From assembly GCA_011800155.1 (NCBI GenBank), contig CM022376.1, forward strand, positions 1,178,001 to 1,242,000: a DNA stretch of 64,000 nucleotides. Direction: 5' to 3'. The DNA comes from Flammulina velutipes. Taxonomy: Eukaryota > Basidiomycota > Agaricomycetes > Agaricales > Physalacriaceae. The translations under genes were made by a program, and so were the position numbers. The notes beneath the pieces were generated by a model, which saw only the letters and a list, made by a program, of their open reading frames with translations, had not been told where the DNA came from and did not search any database. Positions 45,497 through 57,016 of this stretch are shown here, one piece after another. Numbering within the stretch: the first letter of the stretch is position 1; the number at the start of each line of letters is the position of its first letter.

Positions 45497-48400
45497 TTAG
45501 GAATAAAGCATGCGTAAATCACTGACACTCGTTCTCGACGTGAGGGGAGTTGAAAGATCGGGGAAGCGAAAAACAAAAAACCATAACCACCACGCCAACA
45601 GTCCTTCCACCATCAAATTGCTACGCGCCTCCGCGGCGAGTGCTGCGATCGGTACATCTTGAGCGTCGTCTGCCGCGACCGAATCCAAAAGTTCCCTGGG
45701 CCCATCACCTCCTGCCCTGACCCATTCCTCCAATGCGGCACACTCCTGCAGCGCCGAATAGGAAAGCCACCTGTCCTCCTCCGGGCCCTCACCTCGCCAA
45801 CTGACCAAAAACTGCCATCCCCTCCCTCTTCGTCTTGCGTCCACAATCTGCTCAATCTCCGCCTCCTCCATGCCGTCGACCATAACTGTTTGGGGGCCGG
45901 CACGAGCACGACCGGGGAATAAGGTGTCATCATTAGGATAATAGCGCGACAGCTCGCTCACGTAGTATTTTCCCTCTTTGCGGGGGTTGTTAGGCATGTC
46001 GAGGGTATAGGTGTCAAAATCAGGATTAGCAGCTGTTATTTTGTATGGACCATCATTTCGCGCGAAGAATTTAGTGACCAAGTCTTGGTTGTTGTTCTTA
46101 GCTCTGCGACGCTTGTGTACTGTCGTCAACATGACCAAGTCGCCGATCTCGAATTTGTCCGGGTCGCCTCTGTGTCGATCTGCAGTTGCCGCCTGCGCCA
46201 CCTTAGCCGCGATCAGGGTGTCGCGTGCTTCGTGTTCCGTCTCCGCAATTTCAGCGCAAATCCTCTTGGTGTCGTCATTGTTGACAGAGGCCGGCGTCGA
46301 TCTTTCGTGAAGAGCGGGTACCGCACGCGGGGAACAACCTGTCTTGAGCTGTGCCATCGACATTCCTGTGCTCGCATTCTTTGAGTTAATGAACTCAAAT
46401 CGAATTTTGGGAAGTGCTCGCACCCAACCCTTGTGATTTCGATCAACGTAGTAGCGGAGAGCTTGAATGAAGGTTTTATTCGTCTTTTCGGATGCACCAT
46501 CAGACTCGGGGTGATACGCAGCGGATGCCTTGAGTTTAACGCCACAGAGCTTGGTGAAGGCTTCCCAAAACTTGGACATCCATAACTTGTCACGGTCGAT
46601 GACAAGAGACTCCGGTAGGCCATTGTCGCAGTACCAGTGGTCAAAGAAAAGAAGTGCCGCGTCCTCGGCATTGATATCCGTACGTGTTGGCGCCAGCTTC
46701 ATGTCTGTGTTCAGTCTACACGTCATGGCCAGGATACTATTGAATCCGTCATCTTCTGGTAGGGGTCCAACGAAATCCATTCCAACGGATGTCAGTCTAG
46801 CATCTGGGACAGGTAGTGGGTGCAAGGGCCCGGTGCGGTTAGTTGTTCCTGACTTGTTTCGTTGACATGGATCACACCCTGGCACATACGCGCGCTCCAG
46901 GTCTCGTCGCATATTTGGCCAGTAGAAGGAATCCCGTAAGTGGCCATAGGATTTGTCAAATCCGTAGTGTCCTAGGTCATCATGGGCTATTCTATAGAGG
47001 TTCTCTCGCAGGGTACCGTGCCGGGGTACAATCAAGCGACCACCGACGTACCAAAGATCATCGCACTTTTCAATCCCATGGGGAAGAGACCGGAGGAGCG
47101 TCAGTTTGGAACACCAAGGGTCCTTTGCATATCCCGCTTTCAGTTCGGATAGAAAAGCCTCGTCAGAGGAGATTGTTAAAACAGCAGCAATTGACAGAGG
47201 AACCCCGGGCCAAGAAGCGCGGACCGGTGGTGACACTTCGTGAGAATACCTGCCATTAGGCACACGTGAAAGGGCATCTGCGCCAGTGTTCTCTGTTCCT
47301 TTGATGTATGCAATAACTAGCTCATAGTGGCTCAAGAATTCCTGCCAACGTAGCTGTCGGCGGGAAAGGTCTTTTTGAGAAGTAAAATTCTCCAAGGTTC
47401 GATGGTCCGTCATTACATACACTGTCATCCCAAGGCAGTCCGCTCGCCATTTCTTTAAAGCCCGAATAATGGCCAACAGCTCTTTCTCGTGTACCGGATA
47501 ATTCAGCTCGGGTCCCGAGAACGCTTGTGATTCGAAGGCTACAGGTCGGGACGTCTTCAAGGTAGGACCCCACGATAAAATCGCACCCGAACGCCACTCA
47601 CTAGCATCACAAGTAATGAAAATCTTATTGTTCCCGGGGTTGGCATGATCAATCACAGTCAAAGAGGATCGCGAGGTCACCAGGTCCTTTATCCTAATGA
47701 AAGCTCGTTCATGGTTATCATCCCAAATAGGAAAATTCTTATTGCACTCCTTCCGTGTCAGCGGAGTCAGAACACGGGTATACTCTGCGAGGTTCTCTAG
47801 AAAGCCGGCTATGAATCTGACCATGCCTAAGAATCGGCGGGTCTCTTCGGCACTCGTTGGTCTCGGAAAGTTGAGGACAGCGTCAACCTTCGTACCTTGT
47901 GCCTCAACACCTCGCAGAGAAATGTGGTAGCCAAGGAAGTCGATTTCATCCTGAAAAAATGTGCACTTCTTCGGGTTGCAATAAAGTCTAGCCTCCTTGA
48001 GTGCCTTAAGGATCAAGCGTACGTGCTCAGCATGTTCCTCATCATTGTTGGACCAAATAATAATGTCGTCAAGGTATATGTGGCAGAACTTCCCCAAAAA
48101 AGGGCGAAGCGCCGCTGTTACTCGACGCTGGTGAATGGAGGGCGCGTTCCTAAGACCCTGTGGCATCACGAGCCATTCGTACAAGCCGAGTGGTGTATTT
48201 ACAGCGGTGAGAGGTACAGATTCAGGATCTAAGCGAGTTTGGAAAAACGAGTCTGTCATATCCATCTTACCCCATATTTTGCCTTTGGCAGCGTCGGCGA
48301 GGATGTCGTCAATGCGGGGAAGAGGATGTCGATCAGGTACGGTGTTGGCATTTAGCTGCCGATAATCATTCACCCACCGTGGCAATGCTGCAGGATCGGA

Positions 48401-50785
48401 TTTCGGTATCAAGAAGGCCGGCGACGTGCTTTGCGACGAGGAAGGCCTGATACGGCCAGCGTTCAGGTGATTAGAGATCAAGGTATTCCAGGCCTCCTTG
48501 AGTTTCCTCGGGGAGCTGTAAGTGCGGGAGTGGATCGTCCTGGTGTTATCCTTTAACGTTATCTTACAAGTGATATCGTTCGGGAGGTCATCAACGTGAG
48601 GGATAGAACCAAAGACATCCGCAAACTCATTCCGTATGTCGGCGCTCTGTTTGCTCCGTCTTTCTGCTAGGGTGAGAGTTTCTATTCTTTGCAATATTGC
48701 AGCTACGGCGGTAGATCGCAAATCATGATCCGTCGGAGCAACATAGTGATCCGCAGCACCAGACTTCAACTCTCTGATCATTCTAATTTTGTCCGTGCAG
48801 ATGTCGACGCGTTTTTGCTTTGGGGACTTCGTGCATGGGCGAGGGGGTGGAGAGGGTGGTACAGGATGTAACAAATCAATTCCAGTCTCTTTCGAAATTA
48901 CGGTACGATTTTCATAATCTGACACAAGTTTATTATGGACGAGGAATGGGAGTCCCAGAAGGATGGGTGCACAGAGGGAGTCCGTGATTAACGCGTGTAC
49001 TGTTCGTGAAGTAAAGGATGAAACGGGGTCGCGTAGGGAGAGTTTAACATAGTGAGTGTAAGATATCCGAGTGTTTGTCGAAGCGAGGGAAGCGGTGACA
49101 GGAGAAGGTAACGCAAATTGTTTGAGACCAGCACGGGTAACGAGGTCACGCCTGATTAGAACAAGGTGAGCACCGTTATCCAGCATGCAAGAGACAGGTA
49201 GAGGAGAAGCCAGGGCGGGGCCGTCAAGTGACGTGTTCCACCACATGTGTGGGGACTGAAGCGGGGGTGCAGGGTATGAACTACTCACCTCACTCTGGGT
49301 CTTGTCTGGAATCGTCGACGCAGTTGGCGCGGTACCTAGTATGCCCGCCCAATCATTGTCGTCGTCAGAATCACTATCGTCGATGACAGCGGCGATCGCT
49401 GACGTCGAAGGCATTGCAGTTGAGACGTTTGACAAGGATGATCCAAGGATATGCGAAGTAGATTTCTCGTAAACGAACGGTCCTGAAGCGAAATGGGTAA
49501 AAGATTGATCACCGAAGAGGGCGGCGATGGGATCGGGGTCCAGGAAGGACGAAATATCGTCTACAGGGGTTAGAGACGAGGTGGTAGCAGCAACTGGTTT
49601 CGAGGATTTGTATGACAGGATAGCGTTCATCGGGATGGGACGTCCACCTGACCGTTGATGAGCCTTGCGTGCGTGTTCGACGTCGTCGTCATTGAGAGGA
49701 CGAAAGGGAACGGTGAGTTTGGGTGCTCGCGTTGAGGGGCAGTCCTTGGCGAAATGTCCTGCGAAGGCGTCGCGGCATTTGTTGCAGATCTCGAGTGTTG
49801 AATATAGTCGGGCTTGTGGGGGTTGCATTTGCATAACGTCTCGCATGCTTGGAACAGGGAAGGAGCCATCGGGGAAGGCCTTCGCAGGGTATTGGGGAGT
49901 GTAGACGGCAGCGACAGGTGCTGCAGATGTGTCGTTGTAGGGTTTATGGCGCTTCTGGTTCTGGTCGTTGTTATAATGAGAGTTGGCGTAATAGGCGCGT
50001 TTAGCAGCCGTGCTCGCGAGTTGTGCTTTGACAGCAGCGAGTTCGTCTGCCTTTGGTTTTTCGAACGTCGCGTAGTCGGAGTCGAGCGAGGATAGTGTGT
50101 CGATCCATTCACCGAACGGCAAGGCCATCGAAATCTTTTTGGACATGATGTATCGTCGAAATCCGTCAGAGAGGGAGGTATGGATTCGACTCTTGAGCGC
50201 GTCGTTGGTGAGGAAGTGTGGGGTATCTTCGAGGAGGTCGTTTAAGGTGACGACACGCGAGTGTAACGCCTCGAAACTCTGCTCGTCGACGTTATCTTGG
50301 CGAGCGGTGTGGATGAGCTCCAATGTTTGGTCCTGCCAGCGTTCTCCACAGCAGTGACGGATGATAGCGTGTCTGAAGCGAGTGTCATCGAGTGCGAGCA
50401 GGTCATCGCGCTTCTTCGTGAAGTACTCGAGACTATATCCGGCACAGAATGCGTGCATGAGAGTGTCGCGTATGGTCTCGACCTTGGTGATAGCTCTCTT
50501 GACGGTGTACTGAAGGGTCAACATGAGGAGTTCCAGGAATTCATCGATGCTGAGGGTACGGGCCTCTGTCCAAGGTGCGTGCTTTTCGCCGCCTTTGTTG
50601 ATTTTTGAAGTGGAAGACATAATGACTGAGTCGGAGGAGGAGGAGGATGAGAAACTGGTGTCTGGGGAAATGGGTCTCGGAGGAGAAGGAGGGTGTACAA
50701 GGCGACGTTGTCGAGCTCGTTGTTCTCGAAGTGAGCGTTCTGGGTCGTCGGTTTGCGGAATTGGGGCCGCTCTCGAGTTGTTCAT
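45497..50785 (-). CDS. Ty3/gypsy chromovirus Gag-Pol polyprotein
   Basis: One uninterrupted 1,762-codon ORF. In order: a Gag region (about 1-340); a CCHC-like knuckle CNKCRDAFAGHFAKDC with six instead of four residues before His; an aspartic protease at SCMLDNGAHLVLI (DNG in place of D-S/T-G); reverse transcriptase with WVNDYRQLN, MPQGLRNAPS and YLDDIIIWS; RNase H (FITCDASEW... ELNYPVHEKELLAII... MTDHRTLENF); integrase with the HHCC zinc finger (LGHYGFDKSYGHLR... CDPCQR) and the D-D-E core in GMDFVGPL, LVIDRDKLW and DGASEKTNKT; then a C-terminal chromodomain (EIEQIVDARRRGRGWQFLVSW), which directs integration to marked chromatin. All domains look intact. I could not find a matching LTR pair at either side. 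Confidence 0.92.
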   Translation of the reverse strand: MNNSRAAPIPQTDDPERSLREQRARQRRLVHPPSPPRPISPDTSFSSSSSSDSVIMSSTSKINKGGEKHAPWTEARTLSIDEFLELLMLTLQYTVKRAITKVETIRDTLMHAFCAGYSLEYFTKKRDDLLALDDTRFRHAIIRHCCGERWQDQTLELIHTARQDNVDEQSFEALHSRVVTLNDLLEDTPHFLTNDALKSRIHTSLSDGFRRYIMSKKISMALPFGEWIDTLSSLDSDYATFEKPKADELAAVKAQLASTAAKRAYYANSHYNNDQNQKRHKPYNDTSAAPVAAVYTPQYPAKAFPDGSFPVPSMRDVMQMQPPQARLYSTLEICNKCRDAFAGHFAKDCPSTRAPKLTVPFRPLNDDDVEHARKAHQRSGGRPIPMNAILSYKSSKPVAATTSSLTPVDDISSFLDPDPIAALFGDQSFTHFASGPFVYEKSTSHILGSSLSNVSTAMPSTSAIAAVIDDSDSDDDNDWAGILGTAPTASTIPDKTQSEVSSSYPAPPLQSPHMWWNTSLDGPALASPLPVSCMLDNGAHLVLIRRDLVTRAGLKQFALPSPVTASLASTNTRISYTHYVKLSLRDPVSSFTSRTVHALITDSLCAPILLGLPFLVHNKLVSDYENRTVISKETGIDLLHPVPPSPPPRPCTKSPKQKRVDICTDKIRMIRELKSGAADHYVAPTDHDLRSTAVAAILQRIETLTLAERRSKQSADIRNEFADVFGSIPHVDDLPNDITCKITLKDNTRTIHSRTYSSPRKLKEAWNTLISNHLNAGRIRPSSSQSTSPAFLIPKSDPAALPRWVNDYRQLNANTVPDRHPLPRIDDILADAAKGKIWGKMDMTDSFFQTRLDPESVPLTAVNTPLGLYEWLVMPQGLRNAPSIHQRRVTAALRPFLGKFCHIYLDDIIIWSNNDEEHAEHVRLILKALKEARLYCNPKKCTFFQDEIDFLGYHISLRGVEAQGTKVDAVLNFPRPTSAEETRRFLGMVRFIAGFLENLAEYTRVLTPLTRKECNKNFPIWDDNHERAFIRIKDLVTSRSSLTVIDHANPGNNKIFITCDASEWRSGAILSWGPTLKTSRPVAFESQAFSGPELNYPVHEKELLAIIRALKKWRADCLGMTVYVMTDHRTLENFTSQKDLSRRQLRWQEFLSHYELVIAYIKGTENTGADALSRVPNGRYSHEVSPPVRASWPGVPLSIAAVLTISSDEAFLSELKAGYAKDPWCSKLTLLRSLPHGIEKCDDLWYVGGRLIVPRHGTLRENLYRIAHDDLGHYGFDKSYGHLRDSFYWPNMRRDLERAYVPGCDPCQRNKSGTTNRTGPLHPLPVPDARLTSVGMDFVGPLPEDDGFNSILAMTCRLNTDMKLAPTRTDINAEDAALLFFDHWYCDNGLPESLVIDRDKLWMSKFWEAFTKLCGVKLKASAAYHPESDGASEKTNKTFIQALRYYVDRNHKGWVRALPKIRFEFINSKNASTGMSMAQLKTGCSPRAVPALHERSTPASVNNDDTKRICAEIAETEHEARDTLIAAKVAQAATADRHRGDPDKFEIGDLVMLTTVHKRRRAKNNNQDLVTKFFARNDGPYKITAANPDFDTYTLDMPNNPRKEGKYYVSELSRYYPNDDTLFPGRARAGPQTVMVDGMEEAEIEQIVDARRRGRGWQFLVSWRGEGPEEDRWLSYSALQECAALEEWVRAGGDGPRELLDSVAADDAQDVPIAALAAEARSNLMVEGLLAWWLWFFVFRFPDLSTPLTSRTSVSDLRMLYS

Positions 50786-51813
50786 GTTACGCGTCGTGGC
50801 AGTATAGATCTCTTAACGAGTCTGAGTTCGTTGTGATGTTGAGGGGACTACCCGGTGGATTCCTGCTCTTGTTCTGGCGCACCGAGGTCGCAGACCTTGG
50901 TAGGTGACGAAGTCGGGCAGCGAGCTGTCGCAGATGACGGTGGCGCTTCCAAGTACGCGTTCGTCGAAGTACTAACGCGTGCGCGAAAGTATAGGTTCCA
51001 AAAGTCTCTCGACAGTTGCAAGGGGCTTCTGTGTTGATATTGTGGGGTGATAATTCTATATATCTGTTTCTACGACATGCTACAGTATTTATACTGTACG
51101 CTGTCGGCTTTCTCTTCCGTCTAGTTCTACGCTTAGGCCTCTCGATGCCTGCGTCATGTACCCTGATCGAGCGATCGTGCGACGATCCGGGGTTTGAGTC
51201 CGTGATGTGATTGGCGTTCCGTCGCGTCGAGTCAGACCACCTCGCGATATGACTCTTCGAGGGTGGTAATTCTCTCCGTTCCTGTCGGCTTTGGCATCCA
51301 GATTCCCGAAGGTGCCTGGGCGCCATGCATGGCGCACAGCCTTGGTGTAATCTCTTCCCATCGATCTGGATCTTCTCGTTATCGATCGTTGCAATCCATC
51401 GATTAGTTCGGTAGCTTCCGTGTTCTGAAACGTCCATGCTTGTGCCGTGTGAAGTGCTGCGCCATATGTTCCTAATGCGGACGCGCCGTGGATGGCGCGT
51501 TCACACGTTCCGACCTATATGGCGCTGGCGCCGTCGTGCGCCACACCCATGTTTAGTATCAGTTCTGCACTCAGCCCAAGTGCAGGCTGTACATCTCCCC
51601 CAACTTGAATGTGAACTCCTCCATGGTGTGAAATCGGCGAATTTGTCCTAACCCGTGTGTCCGCGCCATAAATGTCGCAAGGATTTGGCTCCGTCTTCCA
51701 TTCGGTAATTCCTGTGGCGAGGGGTGGCACTATAAAGAGGGCCGCGCGGATAGGAAAATTTCCCAGCCAACGCTACCATCTCAAGCCCCAAAGCCTGAAA
51801 AAAAATTTCCACC
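50786..51813. promoter_or_regulatory. Gypsy 5' leader and probable LTR remnant, plus promoter of the KDZ-interrupted gene
   Basis: About 1 kb without a gene. On the minus strand a gtataaatac box (about 51086-51095) lies some 300 bp upstream of the Gag-Pol ATG, as expected inside a 5' LTR. The LTR borders cannot be set because no second copy is present. On the plus strand a TATA box (tataaa, 51731-51736) precedes the ATG at 51814. Several GGCGC/GCGCC words (gcgccatgcatggcgc near 51331, others to 51670) lie between. Confidence 0.45.
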
Positions 51814-51815
51814 AT

Positions 51816-51822
51816 GTCCAAC
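51816..51822. repeat. Left target-site duplication of the KDZ transposon
   Basis: GTCCAAC, repeated exactly at 61854-61860. Confidence 0.85.
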
Positions 51823-52860
51823 CACCCTATGACCTACTAACAACTAGTTAAACCCCTATAGTGACGGGGACAAACAACTAGTTGCTGTCCGTCACTACGG
51901 GGTAATAGGTCAGGTAGCTACATTTGGCTGGGGCGGGGCGGGATCTACTGGTACGGCTAGGGGGTCGGTACGGGGATATACTGGGATGGCGCGCCACGGT
52001 CAGGTAGGTACGGGGGCTGGGGCAACCGGGTGTGGCGCACCGGAGCAATCAGTCAGGGAAAAGCAGATCAATCATTACCGTAGGGACGGGGGAATATGCC
52101 GGGGCGCTATTGAAGCGTGGCGTCATCCGGAACCAGGGACCGGATACCGTGCCAATAATGATGGACCACCGGGAGCGGGTCCTAGCGCGTTGCGCCACGC
52201 TTCCAAACCGGGACCTGCAGACTGGGGGTAAATGCGAAAATGTAATGCTATAGAAGGAATATATATATATGATACATACGAGCAGGTAAGCGTACGCGAT
52301 ACAGTGGGATAGAAATGTGGCGGGGAATGGGATCGGGGCGACGGGCAGGTAGATGGGAAGAAGCAAAAATGGTGGGGGAGGTGATAGTATGTTATAAAAC
52401 AAATGTAGGAGCGAAGAAACGAAGGGAAACGGTGAGGAAACGGGTGAGGAACATCGAAAATGGTGGCACAGCGGGATAATGGGGGCGACGGCGGTCCAGC
52501 TGCTTCCAGCGGCAACGGGGGGGGGTGGAATAATCCTTGGAGGGCCTAATGGGAGGCGTTGACACGATTTCGCAGTGGCGGCAGCGTTGGGTAGTGCACA
52601 ATATCAAAAATGGTCCACCGGGTTGGTTGTCGTATTGCTAGCAGGCTGCACGCGTTGCAGGCAGTCATTCGTAGTCGATAATGTCGATAAAAAGATGTTG
52701 GGACATGCCTCGTATGAAGCAGTCGAGCGGCAAGAATGCCAGCATCATCGCCGTCAATGGTAGAGTCAGCATCAGCTGTTCTCAGCGCCCAAGTCCAACG
52801 CCGAGATCGCCGATACTGACTATTCCTTACTCACGTCAATACATCAACTCAAACGAACAT
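51823..52860 (+). repeat. Left terminal inverted repeat of the KDZ transposon
   Basis: 1,038 bp. It contains, near its outer end, a hairpin (51854-51902) whose stem pairs TAGTGACGGGGACA with TGTCCGTCACTA around an AACTAGTT palindrome, and GC-rich repeats (ggggcggggcggg). The G tract at 52517-52525 has nine G; the partner has eight. Confidence 0.85.
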
Positions 52861-52903
52861 CAATAGCAATAGAACATTTAAACTACAAATACAACTCGTA
52901 GAT

Positions 52904-55900
52904 TTACACATCGTCATTGAGAGTATCGTCCTCGTCAGGCTCATCGTCGTACAGCTCAGCGGAAAGCTCATAATTCAACGACGTCTCTGTCGATGTACTG
53001 CCCAGCATCTCTAACCCCAAATCTACCAACGGCTTCCATGCAGCCTCCAAACGTGCTGCCTGCTCACGCAGACGCGTCGAAGACGCCAGTGCCATTGCCA
53101 TCAAACCTTCACGAATCTCAGCGGAAGCGTTGGGCCGCGCGACACTCCGTCGATCCCACCAATCAGCCTTCCAGCGGTCGAACGCAACAACGCGTCGCAT
53201 TTCCTCAATGAGAAGTTCGATTTCTTCTCGCCAACGTAGCATCCGAGCCCTCGCCTTTGACCACTCACGCTTGAGACCTAGATAGACGGAAGGAACCATG
53301 TCAGTGTCAGCAGTAAGGAATGCATGTTGGGACGCACTGTTTTTGAATGCCTCGTCACCCGTCATCGTCTCTGCAGATACACCATTGGGATAGCTATACC
53401 AAATCCACGAGACTTCTCGCCGACCCTCTCCTTGCGATGCGAGCGCGTCTGCCGTTAGAGGTCCAGTTTGACTGACGAAAAGCAGGCCACGCTCTCGTAT
53501 GTCGTTCGCTTCCGCTTCCTCCTGCGCTGTAAGCATGCGCTCATTGAGACCACTCACATGCTTTTCCTCCAGGACACGGAGCTGGTTCTCCCAGTCACCG
53601 TGACCTTTCAGACGATAAAGGGCGTTGCGAGCCCAGCGATATTGCAATTTTGCGAGATTAATATTGACCAGGACACTACAATTCTTGTCAGATACATCTA
53701 ATATAAGGAGGAATAAAACTCACCGTCGCTGTATCCCTTCAGCTCGCGTCACAGAAGTTTGGCCAGAAACATTTTGCACTTGGAAGAGAATGCCTGCGGA
53801 ACGTGTTCGTATGTTGGAGCGTAAGGAGTCAAGGGATTCCCAGCACTCCGCTTCACGCAACCGCATCTCCATTTCGGCAAGTCCGGGTTTGCAGGCGCGC
53901 GCAACCTCACGTTGTCCCGCGGAGAGTTCTGATGGCATATGCAGCTTGATCTCCTCCGGAACAACGACATCCGGTAAAGCATTGAAACGTTCCAGTTGTT
54001 CCGACGACAGGAACTCTTGTAAGTGCGGCATGTAGATTTGCTGCAGTCCGCGGAATTTCTTGATACGCCGTAAGATTACTGTCGTGCGTTTAACATTGCG
54101 ACACTCAACCGAGAAGAGAAAAGTGGCGTACGTGTGCGCCTCTTCTCGATATTAAGTTGTTGGTATGTAGCACCCGAATGACGTGCTTTCACCTCCCATG
54201 CCAACGAACGTCTGAGCGCACACTAACTTTCAGTTCAATGTAATACTAGAATGCCACTTACTGTAGACTCTCAATTTCGAGACCCAATGCCAACATTGTG
54301 CTTGCATTGGACTCCTGAACAATCACCTCCGGGTTCTTCGCCAGTGCTGCTTGTTCTTCTTTTTCGAGCTCGATGCGAATCTCGGCGATCGACTGCTGTG
54401 ATCCGGACGACCCTTCATACGGACAGGGTTGGGTAAAATCTGCTTCCCATGCTTTGATTTCTTGAAGCCAGATATCAAGCACATCACGACCAAAGACAAC
54501 CGCTAAACCTTCATCGAAGTGTTTGAAGTTCTCGGTATGTGTTGGAGCGTTCGTGAGTGCCTCGACCAGTCGTGAGGCAAGGACACGCTCTGCCAAGAAT
54601 CACGATTGATGTTAGTGTGCGGCAGCATCAACTTAATTATGTAGGGCTCACCGAATGACTCGATAGTCCGACGATTGATGTTGTTGAATATGTCGTCAAG
54701 GGTATCGGCACGGGCGCCGGGACCCATTTTCTTTGTCTGTGAAGCGGCGCGATTACTGAGAGACCATAACCATTCAATTATCTCAGCTGCGGTCCGACCT
54801 ACAAACGGAAGAAGATTGAGCGAGAATTGAGCGTGGTCTTCTGGTAAATGCGACCAAAAATGAAGCTTGGGAATGGCAAATCGCATCAATTCTGGATTCA
54901 GGAACTGGACGGGGGCAGGGAGATCCTTGACGCGTTTCAACCAGTTTTTGCTCCATATGCACGCAATGTCGTACGATGTAAGTTTCTTGATATCGGGATC
55001 GAGTCTACACGCGGACGCGTGGACGTAATCAACCGAACAGAATCTAGAACGTTGTCAGATTCAGGACAAGTTTACATGTGTGGCGTCCATACTTCTCTCC
55101 TTTGCTCAAGTCTCCCAGCCCGTTGGGGCGAAGACATCCATGCCGAGCACAGCACACACCGGTAACTCCTGATACCCTCAGGCCCTTCGCATTTTTGATA
55201 TTGGCTAGGTGATAAGCCTGGAACCCGGAGCAGTTGGGAGCGTCTTCTTGTGTGGCGTACTTAGCCAGCCAACGGAAGTACGGTTTGCGCGGCGTGAAAT
55301 AGGCGTTGCCATCACCCAATGGCGGATCACGAGCTTCTGAGGAAATGTTCTCGTTGCGCAGTCTGAAGTTGGCATCATTTGCTAGAAATGCAGTGTAGAT
55401 CCAGCTGCAGTGTATTGAGTTCTAATATTACAACGTCCATTGGGACACGAAAACGCACGCGTTCGGTTGAGTAGCATAGTCAGATGGAATATTTTTCCCG
55501 GGCTGGGGACACGCCGGACAGAGCAATGCCAATTCTCCATCAGCTGTTCCTGCAATCCCGCTTTCGTCATGTCCGCGCCCAGCGTCGCGACACAATTTGA
55601 TGTGCCTCCATTGCCGTAGGCAACGAAGTAGAACGCGATACCGATTTGGTGCCGAAGCGCCCGTCCGCTCCTCAGTGAGCTCTGACAAGCTTCGCCAGAG
55701 GTCCCACGTTGGAAGCTTGCCATTACAGTTTAGCGAATGCACAAACCGAAGGAGGGAGAAGGTCACAGCGGTGTGGGGATACGTCGGTGTAGCAGGCCAC
55801 CAACTATTCCTAAGGGTGAGGTTTCTATAATCAGTAGGACCCCGACATCCGCAGAACGCTACCCCGAGGACGTGGACACCATTGACGTGCAAGACAGTGA

Positions 55901-56674
55901 AATCGGCAACATAACCGATGGGCGCAGGGCATTCGCCTCCGGAAGTATGGCCTAAAGTAACGGAGACGCCAAGATCCGTCAAGGAAACATGACGAAAGAA
56001 CGAGCCAGTCCATTGCTAGAGACTAAGAGTTAGCGTAGCATACATAGTTAGAGTGGAAAAATATTACCTCGAGCCAGTGGAGGGGAAGATGGCGATGCGT
56101 CTCGCAAATGCAGCTCTGACACATGAGACCAAGACCGATGCATTCGTCATCATAGCACCGAAATTGCGCCACATGTCCGTCCTTTCCACAGACAGCGCAG
56201 TCACCACCCGCGGCGCCTGCAGATCCCTCCAATCGAATCATCTCTGTAAGGTAGTCCTCCCGAAACGATCTCCAGACCCTCATGGGGTCGTTCTAAGATA
56301 TAAGTGTGTTAGCATGAAATCAGTAGAGCGATAATAAATAATCTTACCGTGCTATTATACTGCTTTCGGGCATTGATAACCTGGACATTCAGGCAGCTCG
56401 ATGTCTCAGAGAAGTTGGCCGCCTCATCGAGATATGTCGTATCGCCAAGAAGATATGAAAAGCCGTCGAGCTGAGCGGCGCGCGCGAGAGTATCGGTGTC
56501 CTCGACGATTTCGACCTCAGGTGGTGCAGCGTAGGTAGTACGGCGCCTGACGACTGGGCGGTCCCCATCGTCCTCGACGATCTGTGTGGTGATAGCGACA
56601 CTTTGATTTTGGTGGAAGTCATTCTTTGGTGCACCTTTCTTGCGTTTGAAAGAACCAGAGCCTGTGTTGGACAT
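52904..56674 (-). CDS. KDZ transposase with CxC2-type cysteine cluster
   Basis: Nine exons: 56674-56348, 56292-56068, 56015-55459, 55404-55093, 55043-54652, 54589-54262, about 54211-54133, 54078-53724, 53675-52904. The protein has about 1,115 residues. Basic N-terminus (SFKRKKGAP); Cys/His cluster in exon 2 (CAVCGKDG... CYDDEC... CQSCICETHRHLPLHWLE), the KDZ-associated zinc domain; CGCRGPTDY in exon 3; CPACPQPGKNIP. The RNase H-fold catalytic acids are probably Asp in NDANFRL (residue about 380), Asp in SYDIACIWSKNW (about 499) and Glu in TAAEIIEWLWSLSN (about 561-564). The C-terminus is a coiled-coil-rich helical region ending in an acidic tail. All splice junctions keep frame, apart from one base I could not settle in the 80-nt exon, so the enzyme looks intact. 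It should bind the long TIRs and cut the element out. Confidence 0.9.
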
Positions 56675-57016
56675 CAGAGTTGAAGGATTCAACGCAGAGA
56701 AGTGAAAGAGGAAGGGTAGCGAGGTCGTGAAAAAGGAAGAGTAGCGAGGTCGTTCAGAATAGTGAACGTCAAATGTGTGAATGAGAAGCAAAGACGAACC
56801 AAGTGAGTTTGTGTCATGAGAACGATGAATAGACGTCTGAATGGAGCGATCCTTGATATCGAAGGTCAGATCTGACGATAAGAACAATAAAAATGAAACG
56901 TACCATGTGTGAATGGTCCATGTGAGCTTGGAACGAGTACACGAGCGAAAGGCGAGGTTGATGAGCAAAGATAAACCTGTGTGACGTGAGTGATCACTGG
57001 TTTCGTCTTAACCATC
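56675..57016. promoter_or_regulatory. Divergent promoter between KDZ transposase and passenger gene 1
   Basis: 342 bp without a gene of its own. Tandem partial repeats gtagcgaggtcgt (two copies, 56717-56753) and a CACGT-like cctgtgtgacgtgag just before the passenger ATG. One region would drive the transposase and the passenger genes in opposite directions. Confidence 0.4.
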
